DNA from: Streblospio benedicti
Lineage: Eukaryota; Annelida; Polychaeta; Spionida; Spionidae
NCBI GenBank assembly: GCA_019095985.1
Contig: CM032665.1
Coordinates: 32,977,182-33,041,181 of the forward strand
Direction: 5' to 3'
Length of the DNA stretch: 64,000 bases
This document shows positions 24,960 through 39,900 of this stretch, piece by piece. Numbering within the stretch: the stretch's first letter is position 1; each line of letters opens with the position of its first letter. Below the pieces are notes generated by a model that was not told the DNA's origin, searched no databases, and worked only from the letters and a program-made list of their open reading frames with translations. Position numbers and translations under genes: made by a program.

Positions 24960-27900
24960 ATAAATCACTTGGTTGCACCCGTCCCACCTGGCCCTTTTCT
25001 GGAAACTTCGATCTGCTTGTGTTCACGACTTCAAATCAACGATGCCAGCACGAATGAGGAGCCCATCATTTAGCTAAAATTTCTTCGAAAACGAAGAACT
25101 GACAGCGTAAAAAATGGAAAGTAATGAGAAACAAGACAACAGCGGGGCACACGAGTGAAGGAGAGGCATTACACGGGTCGTGGCCATGTCGCCTGACAAG
25201 CACTAAATGGAATTTGGACGAGAGCAGACAGCAGATAGTCTCATGGCTCGGCGAGTCAGTCGTCAGTGGTGCGAATGTAGCCAGACTGGTAAATGAATGG
25301 CAGTAATGGCCTTCAGTTGAGATGATGATGAGGGAATGGGACGTGTGATTTATAATGTAGTTTTATTCGTATAGAACAGAGGTGGTGTCTGGTCTTAAGG
25401 CTAATTTTATCAACCGTCAGGGATGTGTTCTTTCATTATAACTCGACTCGGGTCATACTGATGAGAGATGAAGTACTGTACTTTTTAAATGGCAGACATT
25501 ATTCAAAATGTTGACTTTCTTGTAAACATATTGAATAATATGCTGTCCAATATTTGTTCATTACTGTCATTAGGTGCCCTATTGGAAGTTTCTAAATCTG
25601 AGAATGCAAGCTATGCAGTTATATGGACATTCAAATCACACGAATTCAATGTTGATTCAGCACATGACCATGCGGACCATGGGATGTCAGAATATAAATG
25701 TGTTCATTATCTTGCGATGAATTTCCTGCTGGTGGCTCGTTAAGTCAAGTTTCAGTCGTATCTTTTATTGAGCTGCCATATTCTATGTTGACATGTGACG
25801 GTACATGGGAAATCAAAGTGAACATGACATGCAATCAGGTAATTCTGCTAATGCATATGCTATTTGCGTATCATAATGATGTATAAAACAATATGATCCC
25901 CTCTGAGCACGTATTTGATATATGGCATGCCGTCTCCCCTTTTTGACCGTGCAGCAAAACAACCGAACACATTTGTATTTGGATTTCATACCAAAAAATG
26001 AAATGAAAATACGAAGATATGATATTTAGAAGAAAAAAATCCAAAAAATAGAAATACATTTGCCTGTAGGTAATTCTTGTGTGTGTGTGCTTCACTATGT
26101 GTTCATTTCGCTCAAATAAAAGAACGAGGTTATTTATGCGCATTGATAGCAACAACAAAAAAAATAATAAAATATACAGAACTGAAAAATTCAATGCGTT
26201 TTCAACTTGACTGACTGCGTACAAAACATTGTCAGGCTCTCTGAGAGGTCCACCACTTTAAATGTTTGTGTGTTTTTAGTATGGCTTCTAAAACCGTTCA
26301 TTTTGATAATTGCGTTATAGAATGGACTATTATTTTGAGTTAACTGCAAATTTCATCTAGGCATGATTAGGATAGTGAGAGATGACTAAGCATGAGACCG
26401 TTATGATGCAATTTATTTAATGCTAAAATAGAAGCAGACACACGTAGTGTGATTATCAGGACTGGCATCATTTCGACGGGATGCGATATCTAATACACGA
26501 TCTTTCTTCACTGTTTAGCAGATAAAACATGAGCCTCAGTCTTACACTCACAAATGTTACCCACAAACTATGTTAATGTAAACGGGCATTTACTAACACA
26601 TATTTAAGAAAAAAACTTAACCAATGATGACAACAAGAAATGTGGGCTTCATGGAGATAGGAACTATAGAGGGCGCTTGGGGCACGCTACCCCACCCCCC
26701 TTCGCTGGTTCCTCTCCCATCAAAATATTTCATTCGGCATATTCACTACCGATCGCGCGTAAGGAACCCCAGAGATCACAAATCTGCTCCCGCCCTCTCC
26801 CAAAACTTGGCAGTGGGCTTCAACTTTTGGAAATGTCAGACCCTAGCACTACCACAACTGACGTCACATAGGGTGTTATTTGGTAAGATCTTTCTTCTTT
26901 GGGCTGGCAGCGAGAGACACTTACATATGCATTCATTTCCCGACCGCCTACATTTTTGCATGTGATGAGAATAGGCGGGCATAGGCGGGCAGCTAATCAC
27001 TCAGCCCACAAGCTTTAATTACATCTGGGATGCACATGTACAGATGCACTAAAATATCAGTTTCAATTAAGTGGTTTTCTGCTCTGACTTCACATTGCCC
27101 CATAGTTTCACTTTTACTTAACAGTAGTGATTAAAGTATGCGTTTGCTTCAGAACTGGTAACTTCGAATTTTGAAACTGCTTGTTTAAAGTGGTCAGGCC
27201 CGTAACTTGGCTGTAGCAGAAGAGGCGGTCGCCTCCTCGCTTTTTGGCTTTGCCTCACTTGCCTCCTCACTCCTCAGATTTCGCCTCCTTGCTTTAAAAA
27301 AACTATCGAAGTTCTTGATAATCTTATTCCTAAATCACTTTGTCTAGTGTAATTTTCTAGTTAAATCAAACAATTGCTAGGCATCATCAACGATTAGTAA
27401 TGTTGCGATACTTCAATCTAAATATTTCAAACATAATGCTCACTGTGAATGGATCATTTTGTATTTGGTATGGATATTATGTGTTATTTTTTCTACTATC
27501 CATATATCCGCACAGGTAATTTTCTTTATGTTAAATGGCTATTCATTTTTGTTTAAAATACACAATTTCACTTCTAAATATTTCACAATGACGCAGACCG
27601 CCAAGAGCGATGCCGACCTGAAAAGAGCAAATTTCGACCCTTTGCTTTTTAAGCTCTGGCTACGGCCTGAGTGATTGTGTCAAGTGTGTGACAGACTGTC
27701 CCACTCAATTAGAATTGAAATAAGGCTGTTGAATATCTACATCTTTACAATAGATCACCCTATTTGAAGTTTTTTTTCTAACAGTCGCAAACAGGGTATT
27801 TGTTCACCTCAAACTTTTCAACTGCAAACTGTCAGATATCTTTGTCAACAAGGGACGACATAATCCCTGTGACAAAGACCTCTTCAGTGTGAAGAGTGAA

Positions 27901-30900
27901 TTAAAAAATCATCTACCCCTTCCGACCCCCAGCACCATGCCTGACAAAAAACAAACAAAACCATTGCCTAGTAAAAAGGCTCCCATGCAATGATCATGCA
28001 GTTATAGCTGAACATACGGACATCTGACAGCTGCCGTCTGCTCTCATCCAAATTCCATTTACTGCTTGTCAAGAGACATGGCCACGACCCGTGTAATGCT
28101 TCTGCTTCACCCACATACATGGCTCTTTTTCTTGTAAACACATTTTTCAATGCTGAAACAATTTTCTGTTTCAAACTAAGACTTGACTCAACTGAATCTA
28201 AGTAGATAGTTTTGCCATCAGACTCGGACCCCTTACCCCCACCCATTGCAATAATATCCTGCACAATTTCTAACAATATTATAATGTTGTTCTGCTTGCA
28301 TCCTGTGTGAACAATGAAAGGGAATGCTATGCAAATACTCGTGACTTATAGAACCTGTATGAGCCGTACTTCAGTGGTTAGAGACGTAATGCTAGGGTCA
28401 TACGTTTCGGATAATTGGACCCACAGCAGTCCTAAAAGTAGTCTGTCAATCAGCGTATTACCGAGTCAGCTGTCACAGGCGTGTTGTTTTTAGAGTCATA
28501 ATGCCCCCCGCCCCCTTCTCCACACCCACGCATACTTTCCCAGTCTACTGTGTAATGTAGCGATGCCACGATCAAAATGCAAAAAGTTACTGGTGTCTGC
28601 AGCCAGTTAATTTAAGCTGTTTTGGTTTGCACATTTGTTTTTGCGAAAGACTGCTCGTGTTTTGTGTTCATCTTAATGGGGATTTCCCATATCATCTGCT
28701 CATTGTCTTATTAAACAGCTACCTATTGCTTTAATGGTCAGCCAAGCACACATAGCAAAGTGATGGGATTATCTATAACCTGTGGATGGTTGTTCTCATC
28801 TACCAGACTACCACACTGTAAATTGTCAGAGATTAACATTTAGGAATATCAGACTGGGGCCTTCAGACTTTATGAGTTTCCTAATGTGGGGGTTGGACAC
28901 ACTGGTACTTTTTGTACAAGTCAGATACGGATGTTTGGTCAGCAAATAGATAATAATGGTCTACATGTGTACACATGGATAATCATTACATTACAGATAT
29001 ACGCACATTATACATCGGGTTCTAAAAATGTAATGGCCCTATGGGATAAAGTCGTTCTGCCTTCAGAAGAATACATTTATTGTAGTTTTAAAAAAGTACA
29101 TGTACATGTACACTAGCCAGGAGATTTAAAACACAACGTTTTTCTTAAGCCCCAGTCTCACAGTCACAAATGTTAATCCCCATATATTCTTTTTGCTGAC
29201 AATGAAAAATAAGTGGGAATCGAATGATTCTTCCTTCACAAAAACTAGTTTATGGCTAAATAGTGTGACAAGTAACAATCACTGCAACACCCTAACTGAC
29301 TTAGATTCAACATTCAGGACTATCTGCCCCTATACTAGCAATATGAGCTACTCTTCAAGAAGTGAGACTATTAGACACAAAAGGTGGGCATAGAATAAAG
29401 TTTCCTGCGTAGATGTGGCACATGCAAATTTAGAATTATGTCTTGCACATTGTTCGAAAGCAACTAGAACCTTTCGCTCTACATTTGTCATAATAAACAG
29501 TCTGTCGACACCTATAAAAGAAAGATAAAGACGTATGACCAGTACATGACAAATCTCCGATTCGTAAGACATTGCTCGAAAGAAGTTTTTTGTCTTTTAA
29601 AAGGCTTTATATCTACATGTAATATTAAAGTTTAATAATTAAACCCAATTATCATTTCTTTGGGCATTAGATACCCGACTTGATACACGAGGGCATAATG
29701 TCTAAAAATAAAAAATCTGTGTACAATATTTACACAGTCAAAATATTGCTCTATATAAGACTTCTTCTTATTGTCTAACGGAGTAAAATGTCTGAATCAA
29801 AGTTTGATGTGCAATTCTGAACATACTTTAAACTCTTTCACACAAGAATATAATATCATACTTAAAATCCACCAAAATGGAGATTAAGAGAGGCGTAGCA
29901 CGCCTAGTAAAATATTGATACAGTCACAAATGATTGTCAAACCAGTATTTGATTCATATAAAATTTTGGTGATGACGTTTTGACGTCATAATTAATTAAG
30001 TGTGTGTCTTGACTTTTCAGGAGATGAGACATGATTCTCCCCACACAAAAACTTGTCTGGGGCTACATAATGTGCGAATTAACCACTGTAATACCAGGAC
30101 TGATTCAAATTCAATATTCAGGACTGCCTGGCTCTAGCATTATGAGTTATTACTGAAGAAGTGAGGTTATCAGTAGAATAAAATTTCTGTTGCACAAAAT
30201 GCGGCATATGCAAATTTAGAATTATGTCGTGGTCGCTGTTCAAAGGCAATTAGAAGCTCTACGATTGTCATAATAAAAAGTCTATCATAAATACGTATGA
30301 CAAGTACAAGACAAATCTCTGAATCGTGAGACATTGCTCCATGGAAGTGTTACGCTGACAGATCCAGATTTTTGGAAAGTGTGGGGGGGGGGGGCACACT
30401 CACCGTATTTCATGGGGTTTGTACGCACGCAGACTCGCAGAGAGGCTAAAAAAGTAGATATAACAGTTTTGGAATAAAAAGGGTGAGTGGCACGCACGCC
30501 CTGCCCCACCCCCTTTTTTAAAGCTTAGGCCATATATCTAATATTAGCCCAAGAATATTTTCTTATGGTATAGCTGAAGAGTAGGCAGTGATGCGAGATA
30601 AGCATGAATCATGTATCACGTATTGAGATGAGAGACTACAACTGTTTGAAACTGTTGTTTGCTGTCTATCTGCTATGTATGATGTTAAATTAGTTTTAAA
30701 CTTTTAAGGTTTTAAAAGCTTTTTTACTGTATTGGTAATGCTTGTGGCTCCATAAAGCGCGCATGGTTATTTTCTCTGCACTGCCCGAGGGTGTCCTTAT
30801 GGGTAATTAAGACAAGAAATTTATTAATTATGGCTATCAGGTTGTGAGTTTGATAAACTTTATATGAGTGGTGCAAAGGGGTGAAAAAGTCATTTCACAT

Positions 30901-33900
30901 TTAGGTGAAATTAAGCTCCAGTCTGTTATCATGAACGTTTTACTGCGTAGTAAACATTAAATTGATACATGAGGCGAATATCATTTTATATTATTTTTTA
31001 AACACTTCAGTGGCTTCGACACCATGATTGATTCATGTTGTATATGAGACTACTGATTGACATGAAAACCTGGCACAGTCTAGCGACCCGCTTTAAAATA
31101 TGAGGGCATTATGTTTAAAAATGATAAAATTCGCTTCCAATATTTCCACAGCAAAAGTGTCGATCAATATAAAACATACTCCTGTAGTCTGATGGTAAAA
31201 AAGGTATGAATCCAAATTTCATGGGAGATTCTCAAATTGCTGTTAATTTTTTCACAAAGAAATATAATATGCTACTTAAAATTCGCCAAAAAATGATTTA
31301 AAGAGCGTCGTAGCATGCTTATCTTCATGAGAAGCTTCTACATCTAGCAGTAAACTCTCTTATGTGTATTGTATTGTATGAAAATTCTGGTGATGACGTT
31401 TATAAATGACGTCATTAGTGTTTTAATGTTCATAGCCGATGCTTATCTTATGGTATATTTTAATTCAAGTCGGAAGAGCACAAAACCTTGTTCCTTTTTC
31501 TGTTATAAAGTACAGGCACAAAGTATCATTATTACCTTCCTGCCTTCACAAGGCAAGATGGACACCTCACTTCAAACATGATTAAACAACAATTTTAGCG
31601 AATAGTTGAATAATTAACAACAAATTGAGCGCTATGTGAAAATGCCGTATTACTTATGATTAAGTCACCTAGCCCCGCAGATGAGGTTCCGATAACCTCC
31701 TCAACAATAATATATTTGTGTTCCCAGCTCCAAACCATCATATAGACCACTTAAAACCGAAGAACTAGCATCTGTTTTGGGTAGGTATGCGCCATGGTCC
31801 ATCGTGAGTTTAACGAGTCTTGCCAGAGTTTTGATGTTGACAAAACGGAGACAGTTCCAACTCGAATCTCAAATTCTGGTCACTCGCATCCTTGGCTGAT
31901 AATAGGACATAGTGCATCACATGCTCTCTTTACATGATACATGTATAAAAAGGATTTTCTACTAATAACCAATTTGGCGGTCATCTTGGCAAAATAAGCC
32001 ATATTTGAAAATATATGAAATATCTCCTTCTACTTTTTCAAAGTACATGTATTGTAGGATTCAATTGGGCAAAGTTTGGTGCTTTTAACCTAAATCCCAT
32101 GATTTCTGTACATTTATGCCTGATGTTGTAAATTTTAATGTGGCTGGTGGCCATTTTGTTTTTTTCTAATTTGGAGGCTTATACTTGGTTGTAGCAAGCA
32201 AACTGTATTTTCGTGTATCAGGAGTATAGGGTAACCCACTTAATACATGAGGGCATGATGTCTAATAATAAAAATCTGTGTACAATGTCAACACAGTAAA
32301 ATTATTGATCTATATAAGACATCTTCTTATTGTGTAATGAAGTAAAATGTCAAGAATTAAAGATTAGAAAGACAATCTTGAACATACGCTATGACGGAAA
32401 TCACACAAGAATATAATATCCTGCTTAAAAATCCACCAAAAAATGGAGATTAAATTGGGAGTCATAGCACGCCTAGTTCAATCCATTGAAACAGACATTT
32501 ATGATTGTCGTTTAAGGGTTAAATAGTCATATATAATTTTGGTGCACAATGTTGTAACGTCACAATGGTAAACTAACGAGTTGTCGTTACTTTTCTATCT
32601 GAGACATGATTCATCTCCATCCAGTATGTTGTGGGCGAGGTATATATAATAGTTCTAATTCAACCATAGGTAAATACCAAATTTAAAACAAAAATATTGT
32701 GTCAAAATACGGCAAATTTCACATTAACACGGGAGCTAAATTTACCTGCAAAAACGAGCGTGGATGACGTCTGATTTCACAAACGATTACGGCGAACGTA
32801 ATAGTATGAATCAGAGCTTTTTATCATGACTAAAACTATGTTTTCGTTTTGTAAAATAAATGTCTGAATTATAACAATTCTCATTGCACGTACGCTAATT
32901 TTTCACACAAGAATATAATATCCTGCTTAAAATCCACTAAATATAGAGAGTCTAAAGTTTAGCACGCCAGTACAGGATTGAAACAGACATATATGATTGT
33001 CGTATGAGTCTAATGAGTCATATAAATTTTTTGATGATATTGTGACGTCATAATTAATTAAGTGTGTGTTGTTACTTTTCAGGAGATGAGACATGATTCT
33101 CCCCACACAAAAACTTGTCTGGGGATTCATAATGTGCGAATTAACCACTGTAATACCAAGACTGATTCAAATTCAATATTCAGGACTGCCTGGCTCTAGC
33201 ATTATGAGTTACTCTTGAAGAAGTGAGGCTATTAGACACAAAACGTGTCAGTAGACTGAAGTTTCTGTCGCACAAGATGCGGCATATGCATATTAGGAAT
33301 TATGTTGTGGTCGATGTTGGAAGGTAATTAGAAGTTCTACAATTGGCATGTTAAAAGGTCTGTCATAAAGACCCTTGGAAAATGTCTGAATCATGAAACA
33401 TTGCTCCACGGCAGTGTTACACTGACAGATCCAGGTTTTTGAAAAGGAAAGGGGGCAAACTCACAGGATTTCACGGGATTTGTGCGCACACAGACGCACA
33501 GAGATGCTAAAAAGCTTAGACATAACAGTTTTTGAATAAAAACGGGGGAGTGACATGCACGCCCTGCACCACCCCATTTTCAAAAAGAATCTTAGGCCAT
33601 ATATCTAATACTAACCCAAGTATCTTTTCTTATGGTATAGCTGAAGAGCAGGATGTGATGCGAGATACAGACAAAACCGGGTGAGTTTGTAATATGAATT
33701 TATACTTATTCAGGTAAGTTCTTGGGGCGTATCACGGCAAGCCTAAAAGCCGAGCCTGATGTGCTACAAGAGCGAATCCTGATAAGCTAATTCATGTTAC
33801 ACAACGAACCCAGTTTTGTATTTATCATTCCTTTGTAAACAATTACAACACTGTTTTAAAAAAATTGAAAAAGTAGTCCGGCTGAGTACAAGCATGATAA

Positions 33901-36900
33901 CCATAGTATTACCCCGCTTCGAAGAGGGGTGATAATTCTCTCCCGGTTATCGGGTACTTCTGGATCATGATAACCAATGAAATTACATGAAAAAGAATGA
34001 TAAAAGCATGAATCATGTATCACAAATTGAGATGAGAGACTACAACAGTTTGAAACTGTTGTTTGCTGTCTGTCTGCTATATATGATGTTAAATTAGTTT
34101 TAAACATTTAAGGTTTTAAAAGTTTTTTTTATTATATTGTTAATGCTTATGGCTCCATAAAACGCACATGCTTATTTTCTCTGCCCTGCCCGAGGGTGTC
34201 CTTATGGGTAATTAAGACCAGGAATTTATAAATTATGGCTATCAGGTTGTGAGTTTGATAAACTTTATATGAGTGGTGCAAAGGGGCGAACAAGTCATTT
34301 CACATTTAGTTGAATTTAAGCTCCAGTCTGTTATCAGGAACGTTTTGCTGTGTGGTAAACATCACAATGGTACATGGGGTGAATATCATTTTATCTTTTA
34401 AACACTTCAGTGGCTTCAAAATGACTGATTTACATTATATATGAAACTTCTGATTGACATGAAAACCTGGGCCTCTGGTATAGTCTAGCGACCTGCTTTT
34501 AACATGAGGGCATTATGTTTAAAAATGGTAAAAGTTGCTTCCTATATTTCCACAGCAAAAAGGTGGGTCAATATAAGACTTACTCCTGTAGTCTGATGGT
34601 AAAAAAGGTATGAATCAAAATTTCATGTGAGATTCTTAAATTGCTATCAATTCTTTCATAACGGAATACAATACGCTACTTAAAATTCACCAAAAAAATG
34701 ATTTAAAGACTGTCATAGCACGCTTAGCTTCATGAGATGACAATTACATCTAGCAGTAAACTTTTCTGTGTATTGTATTGAGTGGAAATTCTGGTGATGA
34801 CGTTAATATATGACGTCATTAGTATCTTGATGTTGATAGCCGATGTTTATCTTATGGTATATTTTAACTCAAGTAGGAAGAGCACAAAACCTAATTTCTT
34901 TTTTTGGGATAAAGTACAGACACAAAGAAATATTACTACCTCCCTGCCTTCACAAGGCAAGATGGACGCCTCACTCCAAACATGCTTAAACAACAATTTT
35001 AGCGAATAGTTGAGTATCCAACAACAAATTGTGTGCATTTTTTATTCTTAAGTCACATAGTCCCGCAGATGAGGTTCCGATGACGTCAACAACAAGAAGA
35101 CATTTGTGTTCTGACTTCCAAACCATCATATAGACCACTTAAAACCGAAGAACTAGCATCTGTTTTGGGTAGGTATGCTCCATGGTCCATCGTAAGTTCA
35201 CAGTGTTGCCAGAGTTTTGGTGTTGAAATAACGGAGACAGTTCCAACTTGAAACTTTCATTCTGGTCACCCGCATCCCCGGCTGATAATAGGGCGTAGTG
35301 CATCACATGCTCTCTTTACATGATACATGTATGAGGTATAAGGATTTCTTCTAATTTGGCATTCATATTGAAAAAATAAGCCATATTTGAAAAGATATGA
35401 AACATCTCCGTATGCTTTTTCAAAATACATGAATTGTAGAATTCAATTGGGCAAAGTTTTGTGCTTTTAACCGAAATCCCATGATTTCTGTACATTTATG
35501 CCTGGTGTTGTGGTCATGTGGTTGGTGGACATTTTGGTTTTTCGAATTTGGGGGCATGGCAAGCAAACTGTATTTTCGTGTATCTAGAGTATAGGGTACC
35601 CCCACTTAATACATGAGGGCATAATGTATAATAATAAAAATCTGTGTACAATGTTAACACAGTAAAATTATTGATCTTTATAAGACATCTTCTTATTGTG
35701 TATTGAAGTTAAATGTCTGAATTAAAGATTAATGACCAATTCTTAACGTACGCTATATTCTTTCACACAAGAATATAATATCCTGCTTAAAATCCACCAA
35801 ATATAGAGATTAAGAGAGTCATAGCACGCCTAGTACAGGATTGAATCAGACATATATGATTGTCGTATGAGTCAAATGAGTCATATATAATTTTGGTGAT
35901 GATGTTGTGACGTCATAATTAATTGTGTTTTGTTACTTTTCAGGAGATGAAACATGATACTCCTTACACGAAAAAGAAAACTTGTCTAGGGCTCTACATA
36001 ATGTGAGAAATAACCACTGTAATACCACAACTGATTCAAATTCAATATTCACGACTGCCTGGCTCAAGCATTATGGGTTACTCCTGAAGAGGTGAGGCTA
36101 TTAGACACAAAACGTGTCAGTAGACTAAAGTTTCTGTTACACAAGATGCGGCATATGCAAATTTAGAATTATGTTTTGGTCGATGTTGGAAGGCAATTAG
36201 AAGCTCTACAATTGTCATATATAATAAACAGTCTGTCATTAAGACACATGGCCAGTGCAAGACAAATCTCTGAATCATGAAACATTGCCCCACGGCAGTA
36301 TTACGCTGACACATCCAGATTTTTGGAAAGTTGGGGGGGGGGGGTTACACTCACACGATTTCATTGGGTTTGTACGCACGCAGACGCGCAGAGATGCTAA
36401 AAAAAACTTAGATATAACAGTTTTGGAGTAAAAAGGCACACCCTGTGCCACCCCCTTTTGAAAAAGAATCTCAGGCCATATATATAATATTAACCCAAGT
36501 ATCTTTTCTTATTGTATAGCTGCAGAGAAGACAGTGATGCGAGATAAGCATGAATCATATATCATGTATTTCGATGATAGGCTACAACTGTTTGAAACTG
36601 TTGCTTAATGTCTATCTGCTATAAACGATGTTAAGTTATAAGCTTTAAACTTTTAAGGTTTTATTTTTTTACTATATTGTGAGTTTGATAAACTTTATAT
36701 GACCTCTTGTCGGAGGTTTGAAGTGGTCTACATGATGGTTTGGGACTGAGACCACCAATAACTTTTTGTTGAGGAGGTCATCGGAACCTCATCTGCGGGG
36801 TTATGTGACTTAAGCATAAGTAATACAACATTTTCACACAACACACAATTTGTTGTTAGACACTCAACTATTCGCTACCATTTTTTAAGCATGTTTGAAG

Positions 36901-39900
36901 TGAGGCGTCTGTTTTGCCTTGTGATCCAGGAAGGTAGTAATTTTACTTTGTGTCTGTACTTTATCACAGAAAAAGGAATTAGGTTTTGTGCTCTTCCTAC
37001 ACGAGTTAAAAATATCATAAGATAAACATTGGCTATCAACACTAAAATATGAATGACGCCATAACGTCATCACCAGAATTTCCTTACAATGAAATACACA
37101 GAAAACAGAAACATAGTTTATTGCTAGTAGTGCAAGTCAACTCATTAAGCTAAGCGTGCTATGACGGTCTTTAAATAATTTTTTGTGAATTTTAAGATGC
37201 AAAAAAATTCTTTTGTGAAAGAATTTACAGCATCTTAAGAATCTCACTTGTATTTGAGACTACTTTACTGGCATGAGCGCATTATGTTTAAAAATAATGA
37301 AATTTGCTTCCAATATTTCCACAGCAAAAATATGAATCAATATAAAACTTATTCCTGTCTTCTAATCGTGAACAGTGCATAAATCAAAATTTTATATGGG
37401 GCTTTTAAAATACTGTAAGTTCTTTTACATAAGAATATAATGTCCAACTTAAAATTCACCAAAAAATGATTTAAAGATGGTCATAGCAAGCTTAGCTGGT
37501 ATGTCTATTTTTAGACTTCATTTGTATTGTACTGTATAGAAATTCTGGTGATGACGTTATGACGTCATTAGTATTTTAGTTTTGATAGCCTGTGTTTATC
37601 TTATGATATATTCTAACCAGAGTAGGAAGAGCCCAAAAACCTATTCTTTTGTCTGTGGTAAAAACAGACACAAAGTAGAATTACTACCTCCCTGCCTTCA
37701 CAAGGCAAAATGAACGACTCACTTCAAACATGCTTAAACAAGAATTGTAGCGAATAAACCGTGATATAGACAAATTCAAACCTCCGACAAGAGGTCACCT
37801 TTTTACTCTCACCACCTGGGGGTATAGTACAAGTGCTTCTATTAAACAAAAAGTAAAACTAAACAACAACAAAAACCCAATAGCCTAACAACCTGTTATA
37901 ACATAGTCATTACAGACAGGAAACCCCCAAAAGGACATTTGCATTGATCATAATCAACTCATAGAACGTCATAAAACACCTTTTTGAGTGTCCAACAACA
38001 AATTGTGTGTTGTGTAAAAATGCCGTACTACTTATGCTTAAGTCACATACCCCCGCAGATGAGTTTCCGATGACCTCCTGAACAATAAGATATTTGTGTT
38101 CACAGTTCCAAACAAGTGCTTCTTTTGAACAAAAAGTAAAACTAAACAACAACAGAACCACCAATAGCCTAACAACTTAGCATAGCATACATAGACTTAT
38201 GAGCACTTCACGTCACTACCGACAGAAAAAAAAATGGACAGCTGCATTGATCATAATCAACTCATAGAACATAATAAGACACCTTTTTTTTCCCCAGCAA
38301 CACCGCACATATTACAATGTAGGTCCCGGTCTGTCTTTCAAGAATGTAAATACCCGACACTTCGCAGTAATGTTGGAGATGAGAAGTACAGTTGTCCGGG
38401 ATCGCCTGGGAATCAAGCTGTAGGCCTAAAATCCTCAACTTTATAATACTGTCTTTTGGCGATGTCACTGAATAGGCCGGTTATCACCCGGACATTGTAA
38501 GCTAATCGGGACAATGGTATCAGATGCTCGGTCAATGCCAGGCTGTTTTCGTTGTTGTGTTGTTGTTTTTACTTCCTTGCCATGTTACTACATGTGTCTT
38601 GGGCCCGGGGGCTGGGGATGGGGAGGGGGGGTGTCTTAATCTTTTATAGAATGGGGGAGTCTTTGCTTTGATACTGAGATATATTAGGGAGTGTTTGGTG
38701 TTTGGCTGCCAAGAAATAGGGGGTCTTAGATATTTTGTCATCTCAAAATCGAGGGTCTTTCTGCAGAGCATATATACCCAACAACGTTGTATTTGAGACT
38801 ACTGACTGATATGAAAGCAATCTCGAGCCCTGCTTTTAAAATTAGGCCATTATGTTTAAAGATAATAAAATTTGCTTCTGATATTTCCACGGCAAAAATA
38901 TGGATCAATATATTACTTACTTCTGCCGTCTACTGGTGAACAGGGTATGAATTAAAATTTCATGTGAGACTCTTAAAATGCTGTAAATTCGTTCACAAAA
39001 GATTATAATATCCAACTTAAATTTCACCAAAAAATGATTGAAAGACCGTCATAGCACGCTTAGCTGGTACATGTGATCTTGCATTAAATTGTGTATGTAC
39101 CACAAAGTGTAATGAAATTATGGTGATGACGTTATGACGTCATTCATATTTTAGTGTTGATAGCCAACGTTTATCTTATGATATATTCTATCTCGAGAAG
39201 GAAGAGCACAAAAACCTATTTTTTTCTGTGATATAAAAAACACACTAAGTAAAATTACTACTATACCTCCCAGCCTTCACAAGGCAAGACGGACGCCTGA
39301 CTTCGATTATGCTTAAACAAGAATTGCAGTGAATAGTTGAGTGTCTAACAACAAATTGTGTGTTGTGTTAAAATCTGTATTACTTATGCTTAAGTCACAT
39401 AGATCCGACAATGAGGTTTCGCTGACCTCCTCAACAATAGGATATTCGTGTTCCCAGTTCAAAGCTGTCATGCAGACCATGTCAAACCTGCGACAAGAGG
39501 TCACTTTTTACTCGCACCACCTGGGGCTATAGTACAAGTGCTTCTATTGAACAAAAAGTAAAATCAAACAACCGAAAAAACACAATAGCCTAGCAACCTG
39601 TCATAACATACATAGACTTATGAGCACTTCACGTCACTAAAGACAGGAAACCCCCCAAATGGACAGCTGCATTGATCATAATAAACTTATAGAATGTTAT
39701 AAAACACCTTTTTTCCCAGCAACACTGCACATATTACAATGTAGGGCAAAGTCCGTCTTTCGAGGATGTAAATCCCTACACCTTGCAGGAATGTTGGAGA
39801 TGAGAAGTACAGTTGCCCGGGATCACCCGGGAATCGAGCGGTAAAATGCCCAGCTGTATATACTGTCTTTTGACGATGTCACTGAATAGGCCGGTTTTCT

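Noticed and set aside
24826-25073. Open frames on both strands with Thr-His and Val-Cys runs
   Set aside because: Artefacts of the (AC)n microsatellite.
27968-28276. A 102-codon minus-strand frame containing the 80-bp module
   Set aside because: Only the 80-bp module is shared with the second copy; the rest of the frame has no support.
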